Part shown: piece by piece, positions 15,479 to 24,561 of the stretch
Layout of the letters: each line of letters opens with the position of its first letter
Position numbering within the stretch: the first letter of the stretch is position 1
Source: Brevibacillus borstelensis
GTDB taxonomy: Bacteria; Bacillota; Bacilli; Brevibacillales; Brevibacillaceae
Direction: 5' to 3'
Assembly (NCBI RefSeq): GCF_003710865.1
Contig: NZ_RHHO01000011.1
Location: 246,158 to 310,157 of the forward strand
Length of the DNA: 64,000 nucleotides
The notes under the pieces: generated by a model
The model's input: only the letters and a program-made list of their open reading frames with translations
Databases searched by the model: none
What the model was told of the DNA's origin: nothing
Program-made: the position numbers and the translations under genes

Positions 15479-16636
15479 TCAGTCTCCATCTGTGATCGGC
15501 GCGTACATTTTGGCTCTCTCCAGCGTCACCCGATTTTTCTCGGTGATTTCGGCTCGGCGGGGGATCGGCGGAAACGGGGTGTCGAACAGCCTGTCCGGAA
15601 GCTTTTCTTCACTCAGAGGCTGCCAGCGGGCAAGCCAATTAACCGGCAAAGGCCCGTCTGCAAGTGGTTGATCGCTCATCTCGCTCCACAACAAGGTCCA
15701 GGCCCTGGGAACGACCCGCCAGATATCATAGCCGCCGCCGCCGACTGCGATCCATTTTCCGTCGCAATACTCATGGGCGAGTTGATGGGCCAGACGCGGG
15801 ATTTCCTGATAAATCCTCATGGAGCAGGAAAGGTGCGTAAGCGGATCGTAAGCATGGGCGTCACAGCCGTTTTGTGTCAGAATGACATCCGGTTGAAAGC
15901 CTCTGGCCAGCTTCGGAAGCAAATCCCGATAAACATCGAGGAACGAATCGTCCTCTGTAAACGCATCCAAAGGGACGTTTACCGAATAGCCGTATCCGCT
16001 TCCATCTCCGCGTTCCGTCAGGTTGCCGGTACCGGGAAACAAGTACTTTCCCGTTTCGTGAATCGAGACGGTCAGGACGTTGGGATCGTCGTAAAAAGCC
16101 CATTGCACCCCGTCGCCATGATGGGCGTCCGTGTCGATATAGAGGACGCGCGCATTCCAATGCTTGCGCATATAAGCGATTGCCACGGAGCAGTCGTTGT
16201 AGATGCAAAACCCGGAAGCCCGGCCGCGGAAAGCGTGGTGCAGACCGCCAGCGGGATTGAACGCATGCTCGGCACGGCCGGTCATGACAGCGTCTACCGC
16301 TTGCAGCGTACCGCCGACGATCCGGGCGGAAGCTTCATGCATTTGCGGAAAACAGGGAACATCCTCCGTCCCCAGACCATAGCTGGCTGCTGCAGGCAGT
16401 TCTTTGTCGCTATGTCCCTGGTCGCGAACAAAATCGATGTAGCGCCGGTCGTGCACCAGCGCCAGTTCATCATCCGTGGCCATCCGCGGAGGCAGGATAT
16501 CGGCGTCAGTCAGTAAGCCATAAGCGCTCATCAGATCATGGGTCAACAGAAGACGGCGCTGGTTGAAAGGGTGTTCATCATTGAAGTAATACTGGGTGTA
16601 GTCCGGAGAGTAGATCAGACGAGCGTTGCGGCTCAA
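15479..16636 (-). CDS. acuC: Acetoin utilisation protein AcuC (class I deacetylase family)
   Basis: The 385-residue protein has the histone-deacetylase fold: HHAFRGRASGFCIYND, DTDAHHGDGVQ with metal and catalytic His/Asp residues, and QNGCDAHAYDPLTHL. In Bacillus AcuC removes acetyl groups from acetyl-CoA synthetase, reversing AcuA. It is the last gene of an acuA-acuB-acuC unit; its ATG overlaps the acuB stop by 4 bases, indicating translational coupling. No acsA lies beside it in this window. Confidence 0.95.
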   Translation of the reverse strand: MSRNARLIYSPDYTQYYFNDEHPFNQRRLLLTHDLMSAYGLLTDADILPPRMATDDELALVHDRRYIDFVRDQGHSDKELPAAASYGLGTEDVPCFPQMHEASARIVGGTLQAVDAVMTGRAEHAFNPAGGLHHAFRGRASGFCIYNDCSVAIAYMRKHWNARVLYIDTDAHHGDGVQWAFYDDPNVLTVSIHETGKYLFPGTGNLTERGDGSGYGYSVNVPLDAFTEDDSFLDVYRDLLPKLARGFQPDVILTQNGCDAHAYDPLTHLSCSMRIYQEIPRLAHQLAHEYCDGKWIAVGGGGYDIWRVVPRAWTLLWSEMSDQPLADGPLPVNWLARWQPLSEEKLPDRLFDTPFPPIPRRAEITEKNRVTLERAKMYAPITDGD

Positions 16637-17277
16637 TGGCTGGTCCCTCCTTCCCCGGGCGCGATGACGGTGAAGCCATGGTCGCGCAGCTTTTGGACGA
16701 TCGGGCGGGGGTCAATGGTTTGAGCGCGAAAGACGAGACTTTTCTTCGCCGGCTTGGACCCGGGGAAAACGACGATGCTGGATACATTGACCTGGGCTTC
16801 CCGGAACACCTGGCTTACTTCCGCAAGCATTCCCACGCGGTCGTCCACCTCCACCTCGATGTGCGAGCTCGGCTTGTTTACGCCAAAAAGCTCGATCAAG
16901 CTGTTGAACAAATCCGATTCCGTGATGATGCCAACCAAGCGGTTTCCTTCCACGACGGGAAGCGACCCAACTTTGGATTCGTAGATCTGCACGGCCGCAT
17001 CCTCGATGAAATCCAGCGGATGGGCAGTGAGGACCTGGCGCTTCATAATCTCGGAAACGGGCTTGCCAAAAATGGTCTCGTCGTCTTTTTTCGGCAACAG
17101 AATGGAAGGGAGGGCTTCCCGCAGGTCGCGGTCGGAAAGAATGCCGACGAGACGTTCCTGTTCTACTACGGGCAGGTGTCGAATCTTATTTTCACGGAGC
17201 AGCTGCAAGGCTTCGCCGATCGTGGTCGTCGGACTTGCGGTGATGACCTGTCTACGCATAATGCTTTCGATACGCAT
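16633..17277 (-). CDS. acuB: AcuB, CBS-pair and ACT-domain protein
   Basis: A 214-residue protein with two CBS motifs (residues 1-60 and 75-135: RHLPVVEQERLVGILSDRDL and GSLPVVEGNRLVGIITESDL) and a C-terminal ACT domain (HIEVEVDDRVGMLAEVSQVF). It is the middle member of the acetoin/acetate utilisation unit. Its exact role is unsettled; the CBS pair suggests adenylate sensing. Tightly coupled to acuC. Confidence 0.93.
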   Translation of the reverse strand: MRIESIMRRQVITASPTTTIGEALQLLRENKIRHLPVVEQERLVGILSDRDLREALPSILLPKKDDETIFGKPVSEIMKRQVLTAHPLDFIEDAAVQIYESKVGSLPVVEGNRLVGIITESDLFNSLIELFGVNKPSSHIEVEVDDRVGMLAEVSQVFREAQVNVSSIVVFPGSKPAKKSLVFRAQTIDPRPIVQKLRDHGFTVIAPGEGGTSH

Positions 17278-17347
17278 GAAAGATTATCTCTCCATTCGTA
17301 ATTGAGATCAAAGCTGACAGAATCTCGTAAAGCAGTGATGCCAGGAG

Positions 17348-17980
17348 CTAAAATAAGAAACGATTCTGAAACCGCATGGCGTCAAAGGCAGCCACGCTCT
17401 CCGGCGGGACGCGCTTGCCGATGCGGGCCATCAAACAGTTTGCCGGATGCGAGCAGATTTCCGGATCATCCGTAGCCATCCAGACCATTCCGGCGCTGCC
17501 CATCACTTTCTCCATCACTTTACGGTACTGCCACACATCTAGGCCGGTTCCTTTCAAATCCCAATGCCAGTAGTACTCCGTCGTAATGACGATATAATCC
17601 TCCAACGCGTCATCCGAGAAAGCCACCTCCAGCAGGGCTTTGGCCACGCCTCCCGCACGGATGCTCTGGCTCACTTCAATCGCTCCGAGCTCCAGCAGAT
17701 CAGGGAGCCTGGCCTGGGACCACCTCTCCATCGGGTCCGGATAGAGAAAGGTAGCATAACCGAGCACGAGATCCCCGTCCCGGACGAGTACGATGCGACC
17801 TTCAGGCAGTGCCGCGATCTCCACCAGCGCTTTGTGCTGTTCTTCCGGTATCCGAAACGCCTTCAGGCCATCGTCAAATCGCATAGCCGCCAAACGATCC
17901 GCTGGAACGGGGCCCTCCACCAGCAGGCTTTTGCCGTTTATTGCGACATGCTTGGAGTAGTATCTCTTGATGTGTTCCAT
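17348..17980 (-). CDS. acuA: AcuA, GNAT protein acetyltransferase
   Basis: The 210-residue protein is the AcuA-type N-acetyltransferase that inactivates acetyl-CoA synthetase by acetylating an active-site lysine. The acetyl-CoA-binding segment QSIRAGGVAKALLEVAFSDD is recognisable in the GNAT core. GGGAGGTGA gives a strong RBS. The gene starts only 24 bp after the terminator of the upstream PBP gene, so it either has a promoter within that terminator or depends on readthrough. Confidence 0.92.
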   Translation of the reverse strand: MEHIKRYYSKHVAINGKSLLVEGPVPADRLAAMRFDDGLKAFRIPEEQHKALVEIAALPEGRIVLVRDGDLVLGYATFLYPDPMERWSQARLPDLLELGAIEVSQSIRAGGVAKALLEVAFSDDALEDYIVITTEYYWHWDLKGTGLDVWQYRKVMEKVMGSAGMVWMATDDPEICSHPANCLMARIGKRVPPESVAAFDAMRFQNRFLF

Positions 17981-18003
17981 TCGGTCACCTCCCGTAGTAG
18001 GAA

Positions 18004-18036
18004 AACAGAGATGGCAAGCAAGCTACCATCTCTGTT
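18004..18036 (-). terminator. Terminator between PBP gene and acuA
   Basis: AACAGAGATGG pairs with CCATCTCTGTT; on the minus strand TTTTCC follows. It lies 30 bp past the PBP stop. Confidence 0.7.
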
Positions 18037-18066
18037 GTGTGTTTCTCATCTCTAGCTGTATTCAGT

Positions 18067-21000
18067 TTAGTTCGCTGTTACGCTGTTGGATTGTGACGAT
18101 TCTCCGTAACTATTTACGGCTGTGACATAGTATGAGCCGGCCACATCTCCGGATTTGTTGATATAGCTGGTACCCGTCACCGTGTCGATCAAAAGGAATC
18201 CGCTCGCAGGATCGGGACTGTAGTACACGTTGTAGGCAATGACCTGTTCACTGCTGCGGTTTGCCTTCCATTGCAGCTTCCAACCATCGGACGAGGTGGA
18301 CATCGTCAAGGATTGGGGAGCAGAGGGCGGAGCATTGGAAGGCTGCTGGCCACCATTGCCTTCGTTCGTCTCGCCGGTTGGCGGTACCTGTACATCCGGC
18401 GGAATAGCATCAGGCTGTCCGATACCGTTTGGCGGCACGGGAACCTCCCATGTACCGGCAGAGGAGTCGGCAGAAGCGATCGCAGAAGGCGATGATTCTT
18501 GTCCGCTGATATCCACAGATGTGATGTAGTACCCGTTCAAGCCGCTGCCGCCTGCGTCTGTATAGGTAACGATTGCAGGATCCTTGACGGTAGCGATCTG
18601 CACGAAGCCCACTTGCGGATCGGCCCGATAGACCCGATAGCCGAGGAGATCAGCTTCTCCGCCGGATTGCCAGCTGAGAACCGTCTGATTGCCCGATTTG
18701 GAAGCCTTGACGTTGCTCGGCGGAGCGGGCGGACCACCCGTTTCCGTCCGGGGGTCTTCTTTCTCAGGCAGCCGCTGATCCCAATCCGGCGGCTTGGCTG
18801 AAGTCTTCCTGTTCTTGTCCGTGACCTCGAGCACTTGCTTGCCGTCTGGTGCCGGGTCTGGTGAACGGAAGAAAATTCCTTCTGTCACGAAATCGTCCGG
18901 CGTCCCTTCCTTGGCCAGATAGCGGACATTGTTGTATTCAACGATTCGTGCCCGTTGATGGGCATCGTCCACTTTTGTCGGGACAAACTGGCGATTAAAC
19001 AGATCGGTTATCAGATGCCCGGCTTCTTTCGACAGCTCGCTCGGCAAAAGGCCCGACTTGCTGTCTATCGTAGCGCTGACGATCCCGGCCGGTTTTTTGA
19101 AAGTGGCATCCGGCGGCGACAGCTCGGGATACTTTTCGCCGATTTCTTTAATGATTTTGCCCCAGACGACCATCGGCACGTACTTGTCCTTGTCAGGCAT
19201 CGGATACGGCTCATCGTAGCCGACCCATACGCCCAAGGAGACCTCAGGGGTATACCCGACAAACCAGAGGTCATTGGAATTGTTGGTCGTTCCCGTCTTG
19301 CCTGCTACATCTACCTTGCGCGGCACGTATTTGCGAATGTGGTTGCCCGTCCCGGCATTGACGACGGTGCGGAGCATATCAGTGATCAGGTATGCTGTTT
19401 GTTCACTGTACACCTGCACGGGCTGGCTTTCGTGACGATAGACGATTTTGCCCTGGCTGTCCTCGATCCGGTCGATGAGGTAGGCATCGACAAACGAACC
19501 GTGATTCGCAAAGGTAGCATAAGCATTGGTAATTTCTTCGACGGTCAAACCGTAGCTCAGACCGCCGATAACCCCGGTGGCTGCGTAATTGTCATTTTCC
19601 ACCAGTGTGGTTACGCCCATTTTTTTTACGTACTCCAGAGCGGTCGGGATTCCGACTTTCAGGTAAGTCTTGATCGCCGGGATATTCCACGATTGGCGCA
19701 GCGCTTCTCTGGCGCTTACCACGCCCTGGTATTTGTTGTTCCAGTTCATGGGCATGTGCGATCCGTTGCGCCCGTCAGCGAGGACGAGCGGCGAGTCGTC
19801 GATCGGTGATCCAGGCTGCAGGATTCCCAGCTCAAAGGCGGGGGCATAGGCAGCCAAAGGCTTCATCGCCGACCCCGGTTGACGCTGAGCAGTCGCGTGA
19901 TTGGTCTGCTCTACCTTGAAGTCGCGCCCCCCGATCATCCCCAGAATGGCGCCGGTTTTGTTGTGGATGAGCATTGCACCCACTTCTTCCAGCGCGTTTT
20001 CAATCTTTTCTGTCTTCCCGTTGGAACGGCGGATGGTGTAGGTCCGGTTTTGGCCGAAATTTTTCGGATCGGCTGCGATTTGCTGCATGAACTTGTATAC
20101 ATCCTTGTGAATCGTGGTATATACCTTGTAGCCCCGTGTCAGGATGTCGCGCCGTTTTTCTTCGACCAACTGGCGGTATTCATTGCGGCCGACTGTTTCC
20201 TTGTCGCGCCCTTTTTCTTTCAGATCGGCATCCACCAGTGCCCGTGCTGCGCGTTCCTCGATGTCCATCATCAGGAACGGGACCTCCCTGTAGGCCTGCT
20301 TTGTGGGCGCGGCCAGGCGGGGAGTGAGATCAGTCTTGAGGGCCTCGTCGAACTGTGCCTGTGTTATGTAGCCGTTCTCCTGCATGCGCTCGAGCACCAT
20401 TTTCTGGCGGTCCTTGCCGCGCTGGTATCCTTCGCTCGTAAACGGTGTATACATCCCGGGGTTTTGAATCATTCCCGCCAGGTAAGAGGCCTCTGCCAAA
20501 TCGAGGTCCTTCACATCCTTGTTGAAAATCCCTTTGGCAGCTGCCTGAACGCCGTAAACAACAGAGCCGTTCACGTTTTTGCCGAGATAGATTTCATTCA
20601 GGTAGGCTTCCAGAATCTGATCCTTGGAAAACATGCGCTCGATGCGGATCGCGGTGAAGATTTCGCGAACCTTCCGGGAATGGCTTACTTCCTGGGAGAG
20701 GATCGTGTTTTTGACCAGCTGTTGGGTGAGCGTGCTGCCTCCGGTTACGACCGGCTGGTTGGTAAAGTCCTGATAGGCTCCCCGCAGCGTGGATTGCAAG
20801 ACCACTCCTTTGTGGTGAAAGAAATTTTTGTCTTCCGTCGCAATGACCGCATTGATCAGATGAGGCGATACTTCCGACTTTTTCACCAAACGCCGGTCGC
20901 CCTCGGCTGCACGGAGCGGACCGATCAGCGTACCGTCATTGTAGTAGGCAAAGCCGGTCAAATAGTTGGTGAAAATTTTCTCGGCCAACTCTGCTTTGCT

Positions 21001-21180
21001 GCGTACAGGCTCGTCCTTCACAAGGGCGGCAACGTAGCCTGCCAGAATTCCTCCTGCCAAAACGCCACCCATGAGTCCTAAGAGAAACAGGCCCGAGACG
21101 ATCAGCGTCACCATTCGTCTGCGGCCTCGTCGGCGTTTTTTCTTTGTCGATTCAGAGGAAGAAGTGTGGTTGTTCGACAT
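18067..21180 (-). CDS. Class A penicillin-binding protein (PBP1A family) with two FnIII domains
   Basis: The 1,037-residue peptidoglycan synthase begins with a basic cytoplasmic tail and one membrane helix (about 24-52). The GT51 glycosyltransferase domain follows, with the catalytic Glu in ATEDKNFFHHKGV and QQLVKNTIL. The transpeptidase domain carries the nucleophile motif in PGSAMKPL (SxxK), and VAGKTGTTNNSNDLWFVGY (KTG). C-terminal are Pro-rich linkers and two fibronectin III domains (about 790-880 and 945-1035), as in Bacillus PBP1. It polymerises and cross-links glycan strands outside the membrane. GGGGGTCGTAGATC precedes the ATG. Confidence 0.95.
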   Translation of the reverse strand: MSNNHTSSSESTKKKRRRGRRRMVTLIVSGLFLLGLMGGVLAGGILAGYVAALVKDEPVRSKAELAEKIFTNYLTGFAYYNDGTLIGPLRAAEGDRRLVKKSEVSPHLINAVIATEDKNFFHHKGVVLQSTLRGAYQDFTNQPVVTGGSTLTQQLVKNTILSQEVSHSRKVREIFTAIRIERMFSKDQILEAYLNEIYLGKNVNGSVVYGVQAAAKGIFNKDVKDLDLAEASYLAGMIQNPGMYTPFTSEGYQRGKDRQKMVLERMQENGYITQAQFDEALKTDLTPRLAAPTKQAYREVPFLMMDIEERAARALVDADLKEKGRDKETVGRNEYRQLVEEKRRDILTRGYKVYTTIHKDVYKFMQQIAADPKNFGQNRTYTIRRSNGKTEKIENALEEVGAMLIHNKTGAILGMIGGRDFKVEQTNHATAQRQPGSAMKPLAAYAPAFELGILQPGSPIDDSPLVLADGRNGSHMPMNWNNKYQGVVSAREALRQSWNIPAIKTYLKVGIPTALEYVKKMGVTTLVENDNYAATGVIGGLSYGLTVEEITNAYATFANHGSFVDAYLIDRIEDSQGKIVYRHESQPVQVYSEQTAYLITDMLRTVVNAGTGNHIRKYVPRKVDVAGKTGTTNNSNDLWFVGYTPEVSLGVWVGYDEPYPMPDKDKYVPMVVWGKIIKEIGEKYPELSPPDATFKKPAGIVSATIDSKSGLLPSELSKEAGHLITDLFNRQFVPTKVDDAHQRARIVEYNNVRYLAKEGTPDDFVTEGIFFRSPDPAPDGKQVLEVTDKNRKTSAKPPDWDQRLPEKEDPRTETGGPPAPPSNVKASKSGNQTVLSWQSGGEADLLGYRVYRADPQVGFVQIATVKDPAIVTYTDAGGSGLNGYYITSVDISGQESSPSAIASADSSAGTWEVPVPPNGIGQPDAIPPDVQVPPTGETNEGNGGQQPSNAPPSAPQSLTMSTSSDGWKLQWKANRSSEQVIAYNVYYSPDPASGFLLIDTVTGTSYINKSGDVAGSYYVTAVNSYGESSQSNSVTAN

Positions 21181-21244
21181 GATCTACGACCCCCTAGCAT
21201 CCTGATTATACCATAGGAGGAACCGCGAGGATAGCGGGTCTGAG

Positions 21245-21600
21245 TTGACACCGTCGGGGCGTTATGCCAAAATAGCCTTATAATTTTTTGCGAGTAAAAT
21301 GCAAAACAGCGTCGAACGGCGACAGTAGCAAGTGACAAGCGGATGAAAGGGAAAGTGGCATGGATCAGCCGGACGAAAGTGGCGGAGGATTCGGGCCGAT
21401 TCCTGCAGAGAGCTGGTGGTCGGTGAAAATCAGCCCCTTGCACGTTGCGAATTACACGTCGGGAGCTTGCCGGTTATGCCGGACGGTGCAGGCCGTTATC
21501 CTGTATTCGAGCGGAAAAAATGAGCATTCTTCATTTTTTCAACTAGGGTGGTACCGCGGGTTCAATCTCGTCCCTATTTTGGGGCGGGATTTTTTTGTTT
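21245..21600 (+). ncRNA. Tyrosine T-box leader with promoter and terminator
   Basis: TTGACA (21245-21250), 17 bp and CAAAAT form a promoter. The T-box AGGGTGGTACCGCG is at 21545-21558 and contains the UGG-type tRNA-acceptor pairing site. A plausible specifier loop GAATTACACG has UAC (Tyr) at 21453-21455. The hairpin around 21564-21591 followed by seven T's is the terminator. Uncharged tRNA-Tyr should favour the antiterminator and raise tyrS expression. Confidence 0.93.
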
Positions 21601-21632
21601 TTCACAAACTTATTTGAATAGGAGCTGTAACA

Positions 21633-22916
21633 GTGATGAGCAGTGAGCAAATCAATCAAACCAACGAAAAATTCACGCTGACGGAAGCGCAAAAGCAAGA
21701 GGTGGAGCGTCAGTTGGCGATCATTCGCCGCGGCGCGATGGAGATCATCCCGGAGGAGGACCTGCGCCGCAAGCTGGAGCGTTTCGTCGTTACGGGCCAG
21801 CCGCTGAAGGTGAAGCTCGGGCTCGATCCGTCCGCCCCTGACATTCACGTGGGCCATACGGTTGTCCTGCAAAAAATGCGCCAGTTCCAGGAGCTGGGCC
21901 ATACGATCCAGCTCGTGATCGGCGACTTTACCGGCCGGATTGGCGACCCCACCGGAAAATCCGAGACCCGCAAACCGCTCACCGAGGAACAAGTAAAGGA
22001 AAACGCGAGAAGCTATGTGGAGCAATTCGGAAAGGTGCTCGATGCCAGCCGTGTCGAGGTCAACTACAATTCCAGCTGGCTGGCTCCGCTGACATTCTCC
22101 GAGGTTGTGGAACTGGCAGCCAAGACGACGGTTGCCCGCATGCTGGAGCGGGATGATTTTGAAAAACGGTACAAAAGTGAACAGCCGATTTCCCTGCATG
22201 AATTTTTTTACCCGCTGATGCAGGGATACGATTCCGTAGCGCTTCAAAGCGACGTCGAGCTGGGCGGTACGGACCAGAAGTTCAACCTTTTGATGGGACG
22301 CAACCTGCAAAAGGAATACGGTCAGGAACAGCAAGTGATTCTGACGATGCCGCTCCTTGAGGGCCTGGACGGCGTGCAAAAAATGTCCAAAAGCTTGGGG
22401 AACTACATCGGCGTCAACGAACCGGCCAACGAAATATACGGGAAAGCGATGTCTGTGCCGGATGAGCTCATGCTTCGCTACTACGAGCTGGCTACGGACA
22501 TGAGCAATGAGGATCTGGAGGCGCTCCGGGCAGGGCTGGCAGACGGCAGCGTTCACCCGCGCGATGCGAAAATGAATCTCGCCAAGACCTTTGTCCGGAT
22601 GTACCACGGAGAGGAAGCGGCGGAAGCGGCGGAGAACTACTTCAAAACCGTATTCCAGCAGCGGGCGCTGCCGACGGACATTCCGGAAGTAAAACTGGAC
22701 GCAGCCGCGTATGAAAATGGCGAAGCGGGTATCGTCAACCTCGTCTTTGATCTCGGACTGGCAGACTCCAAAGGGGAGGCACGCCGGATGGTTCAGCAAG
22801 GAGCTGTCAAAATCAACGAGGAAAAAGTGGCGGACATCAACGCCAGTGTGAAGCTTGCAGACGAGATGGTCGTTCAGGTCGGCAAGCGGAAGTTTGCCAA
22901 AGTGAAGCTGGGGTAG
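21633..22916 (+). CDS. tyrS: Tyrosyl-tRNA synthetase
   Basis: A 427-residue class I synthetase. The HIGH-like motif is [13 protein letters not shown], and the KMSKS loop is [13 protein letters not shown]-terminal S4 domain binds tRNA ([19 protein letters not shown]). It charges tRNA-Tyr in the cytoplasm. The HVGH variant with the N-terminal extension is close to the TyrZ-like type rather than the classical Bacillus TyrS, but this is a guess. GTG 21633 and ATG 21636 both fit AGGAGCTG. It is controlled by the T-box leader immediately upstream. Confidence 0.95.
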   Translation: MMSSEQINQTNEKFTLTEAQKQEVERQLAIIRRGAMEIIPEEDLRRKLERFVVTGQPLKVKLGLDPSAPDIHVGHTVVLQKMRQFQELGHTIQLVIGDFTGRIGDPTGKSETRKPLTEEQVKENARSYVEQFGKVLDASRVEVNYNSSWLAPLTFSEVVELAAKTTVARMLERDDFEKRYKSEQPISLHEFFYPLMQGYDSVALQSDVELGGTDQKFNLLMGRNLQKEYGQEQQVILTMPLLEGLDGVQKMSKSLGNYIGVNEPANEIYGKAMSVPDELMLRYYELATDMSNEDLEALRAGLADGSVHPRDAKMNLAKTFVRMYHGEEAAEAAENYFKTVFQQRALPTDIPEVKLDAAAYENGEAGIVNLVFDLGLADSKGEARRMVQQGAVKINEEKVADINASVKLADEMVVQVGKRKFAKVKLG

Positions 22917-23077
22917 TTGAAGCGTATCATAGAATGGTTAGAGAGCTCCTGCGTTGTATTCCAAAGCACAGCGCCGGGGCTTTTTTCTTCGGGTCAGCTA
23001 AAACGAGGAATCGGCAAGGTCGCCGTGGAAGAGAAAAAGGGGAGTCCGAAGACTGTCGGAAATGGGAGTGGAAACGC

Positions 23078-23545
23078 ATGGTGAAACGGCTGATCGAAGA
23101 CTACGCAAATGGAAGTGAAAAGCTCCGCAGGTCCATCCACGGACTGACTACAGAGGAAATGAGCTTCAAGCCGGGGCCGGAAAAATGGAGCATCCACGAG
23201 ATCATCGTACATATTTGCGATGCGGAGATCGTAGGCGTGCAGCGGATGAAGAAGGTATTGGCAGAAGACCGGCCGCTCCTGACCGGGTATGATCAGGATG
23301 CCTGGGCGCGTTCTTTGGGTTATTCGCAGCAGAATGCCGAGCGGGCCTTGCAGCTGTTCCAGTTGCTGCGTGAGGAAATGGCGTCTGTACTGCAGCGGGT
23401 GAAGGATGAAGAGTGGGGGAGAGAAGGCATTCACACCGAAGCGGGTCCGCTTTCGCTGCTGCAGTTGTTGGAGCGCTATGTCAACCATGTCCATGACCAT
23501 CTGGCACAAATTGAGCGGGTAAAAGCGGCATATGCCGCCCGTTAG
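23078..23545 (+). CDS. DinB-like (YfiT) putative metal-dependent hydrolase
   Basis: The 155-residue protein is a four-helix DinB-type fold. The three expected metal ligands are His in VHICDAEI and His in NHVHDHLAQI. KPGPEKWSIHEIIVHICDAE is the hallmark segment of the DinB_2 group, which includes bacillithiol transferases. The frame opens at 22934, but GGGAG before the ATG at 23078 and the start of homology place the start there. The substrate is unknown; a thiol-S-transferase role with bacillithiol is possible. Confidence 0.85.
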   Translation: MVKRLIEDYANGSEKLRRSIHGLTTEEMSFKPGPEKWSIHEIIVHICDAEIVGVQRMKKVLAEDRPLLTGYDQDAWARSLGYSQQNAERALQLFQLLREEMASVLQRVKDEEWGREGIHTEAGPLSLLQLLERYVNHVHDHLAQIERVKAAYAAR

Positions 23546-23587
23546 CCCTTAAATTCGGAAAGCACTTCTGTAAAGGCTGCGGAGAAA

Positions 23588-23627
23588 ACAAAAAGAGCAG
23601 GCCAGTAATGGCACTGCTCTTTTTTTA
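23588..23627. terminator. Bidirectional terminator
   Basis: AAAAAGAGCAG and CTGCTCTTTTTTT around an inner GCC/GGC pair, between the DinB-like gene and converging rpsD. Confidence 0.85.
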
Positions 23628-23636
23628 TCCGAAAGA

Positions 23637-24236
23637 TTAACGGCTGTAGAACTCAACGATCAGAACTTCGTTGATTTCAGCAGGCATTTCTTCGCGGTCT
23701 GGCAGGCGGTTGAACGTACCTTCCAGTTTGTTGTCGTCGAACGTGATGTAGTTCGGCAGGAAGTTGCGTGCTTCCACAGCATCCTTGATGATTTGCAGGT
23801 TGCTGGATTTCTCGCGAACGGAGATCACGTCGCCTGGTTGTACGCGGTAAGAAGGAATGTTAACTTTTTTACCGTTTACCAGGAAGTGGCCGTGGTTAAC
23901 GAGCTGACGAGCAGCAGGGCGAGTTGGAGCCAGGCCCATGCGGTATACCACGTTATCCAAACGGGATTCCAGCAGTTTCATGAAGTTTTCGCCCAATACG
24001 CCAGCCATTTTACCGGCTTGCTCGAATGTGCGGCGGAATTGCTTCTCGCTAACACCAAACATGTGGCGCAGCTTTTGCTTTTCTTGCAGCTGGATACCGT
24101 ATTCGCTCAGTTTACGACGGTTGTTGTGACCGTGTTGACCTGGAGGAAAGTTGCGTTTAATGTCTTTGCCTGTACCATCCAGGGAAATGCCCAGACGACG
24201 AGCCAGTTTGTGACGAGGACCTGTGTAACGTGCCAT
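23637..24236 (-). CDS. rpsD: 30S ribosomal protein S4
   Basis: The 199-residue primary rRNA-binding protein begins [18 protein letters not shown]. The S4 RNA-binding domain (about 90-150) has [20 protein letters not shown] and [20 protein letters not shown] before the ATG at 24236 fixes the start; the frame is open further upstream into the leader. It nucleates 30S assembly and, in Bacillus, represses its own translation through the mRNA leader. Synteny with tyrS is as in Bacillus. Confidence 0.97.
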   Translation of the reverse strand: MARYTGPRHKLARRLGISLDGTGKDIKRNFPPGQHGHNNRRKLSEYGIQLQEKQKLRHMFGVSEKQFRRTFEQAGKMAGVLGENFMKLLESRLDNVVYRMGLAPTRPAARQLVNHGHFLVNGKKVNIPSYRVQPGDVISVREKSSNLQIIKDAVEARNFLPNYITFDDNKLEGTFNRLPDREEMPAEINEVLIVEFYSR

Positions 24237-24470
24237 GTTTTCATTCTCCTTTAAGTTGGATTCGCAGGTGTTTACTTCCGCGAGGCTAGTTTCGTCTTTA
24301 GCTACACGAACTTCGGACGGTAGCATTTCCGCATCGTGCTCCTTGGCAGGAGTTCAGCCGCAGCCTGCAAGGGACGAAACTAAGAGGGTCTACCTCCCGT
24401 TTTTACCTACAATCAATGCCACCCTGTACACATACAATCAATATTATCTTTTCTTTTAGGAGAATGTCAA
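24237..24470 (-). promoter_or_regulatory. rpsD promoter and structured leader
   Basis: On the minus strand TTGACA (24470-24465), 16 bp and GATAAT (24448-24443) form a strong promoter. The roughly 200-nt leader contains AGTTTCGTC and its exact complement GACGAAACT about 75 bases apart, closing a long-range stem, with smaller hairpins inside. This fits autoregulation by S4 binding, known for Bacillus rpsD. Confidence 0.65.
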
Positions 24471-24561
24471 GAAAAAATGGGGAGTTGCCTTGTTTGCAGC
24501 ACGCGGCTGTCTGTCTCTTTTGCCTCTATTTTCTTCTCGCCATGTCCTCTTTCAGTGGCTC

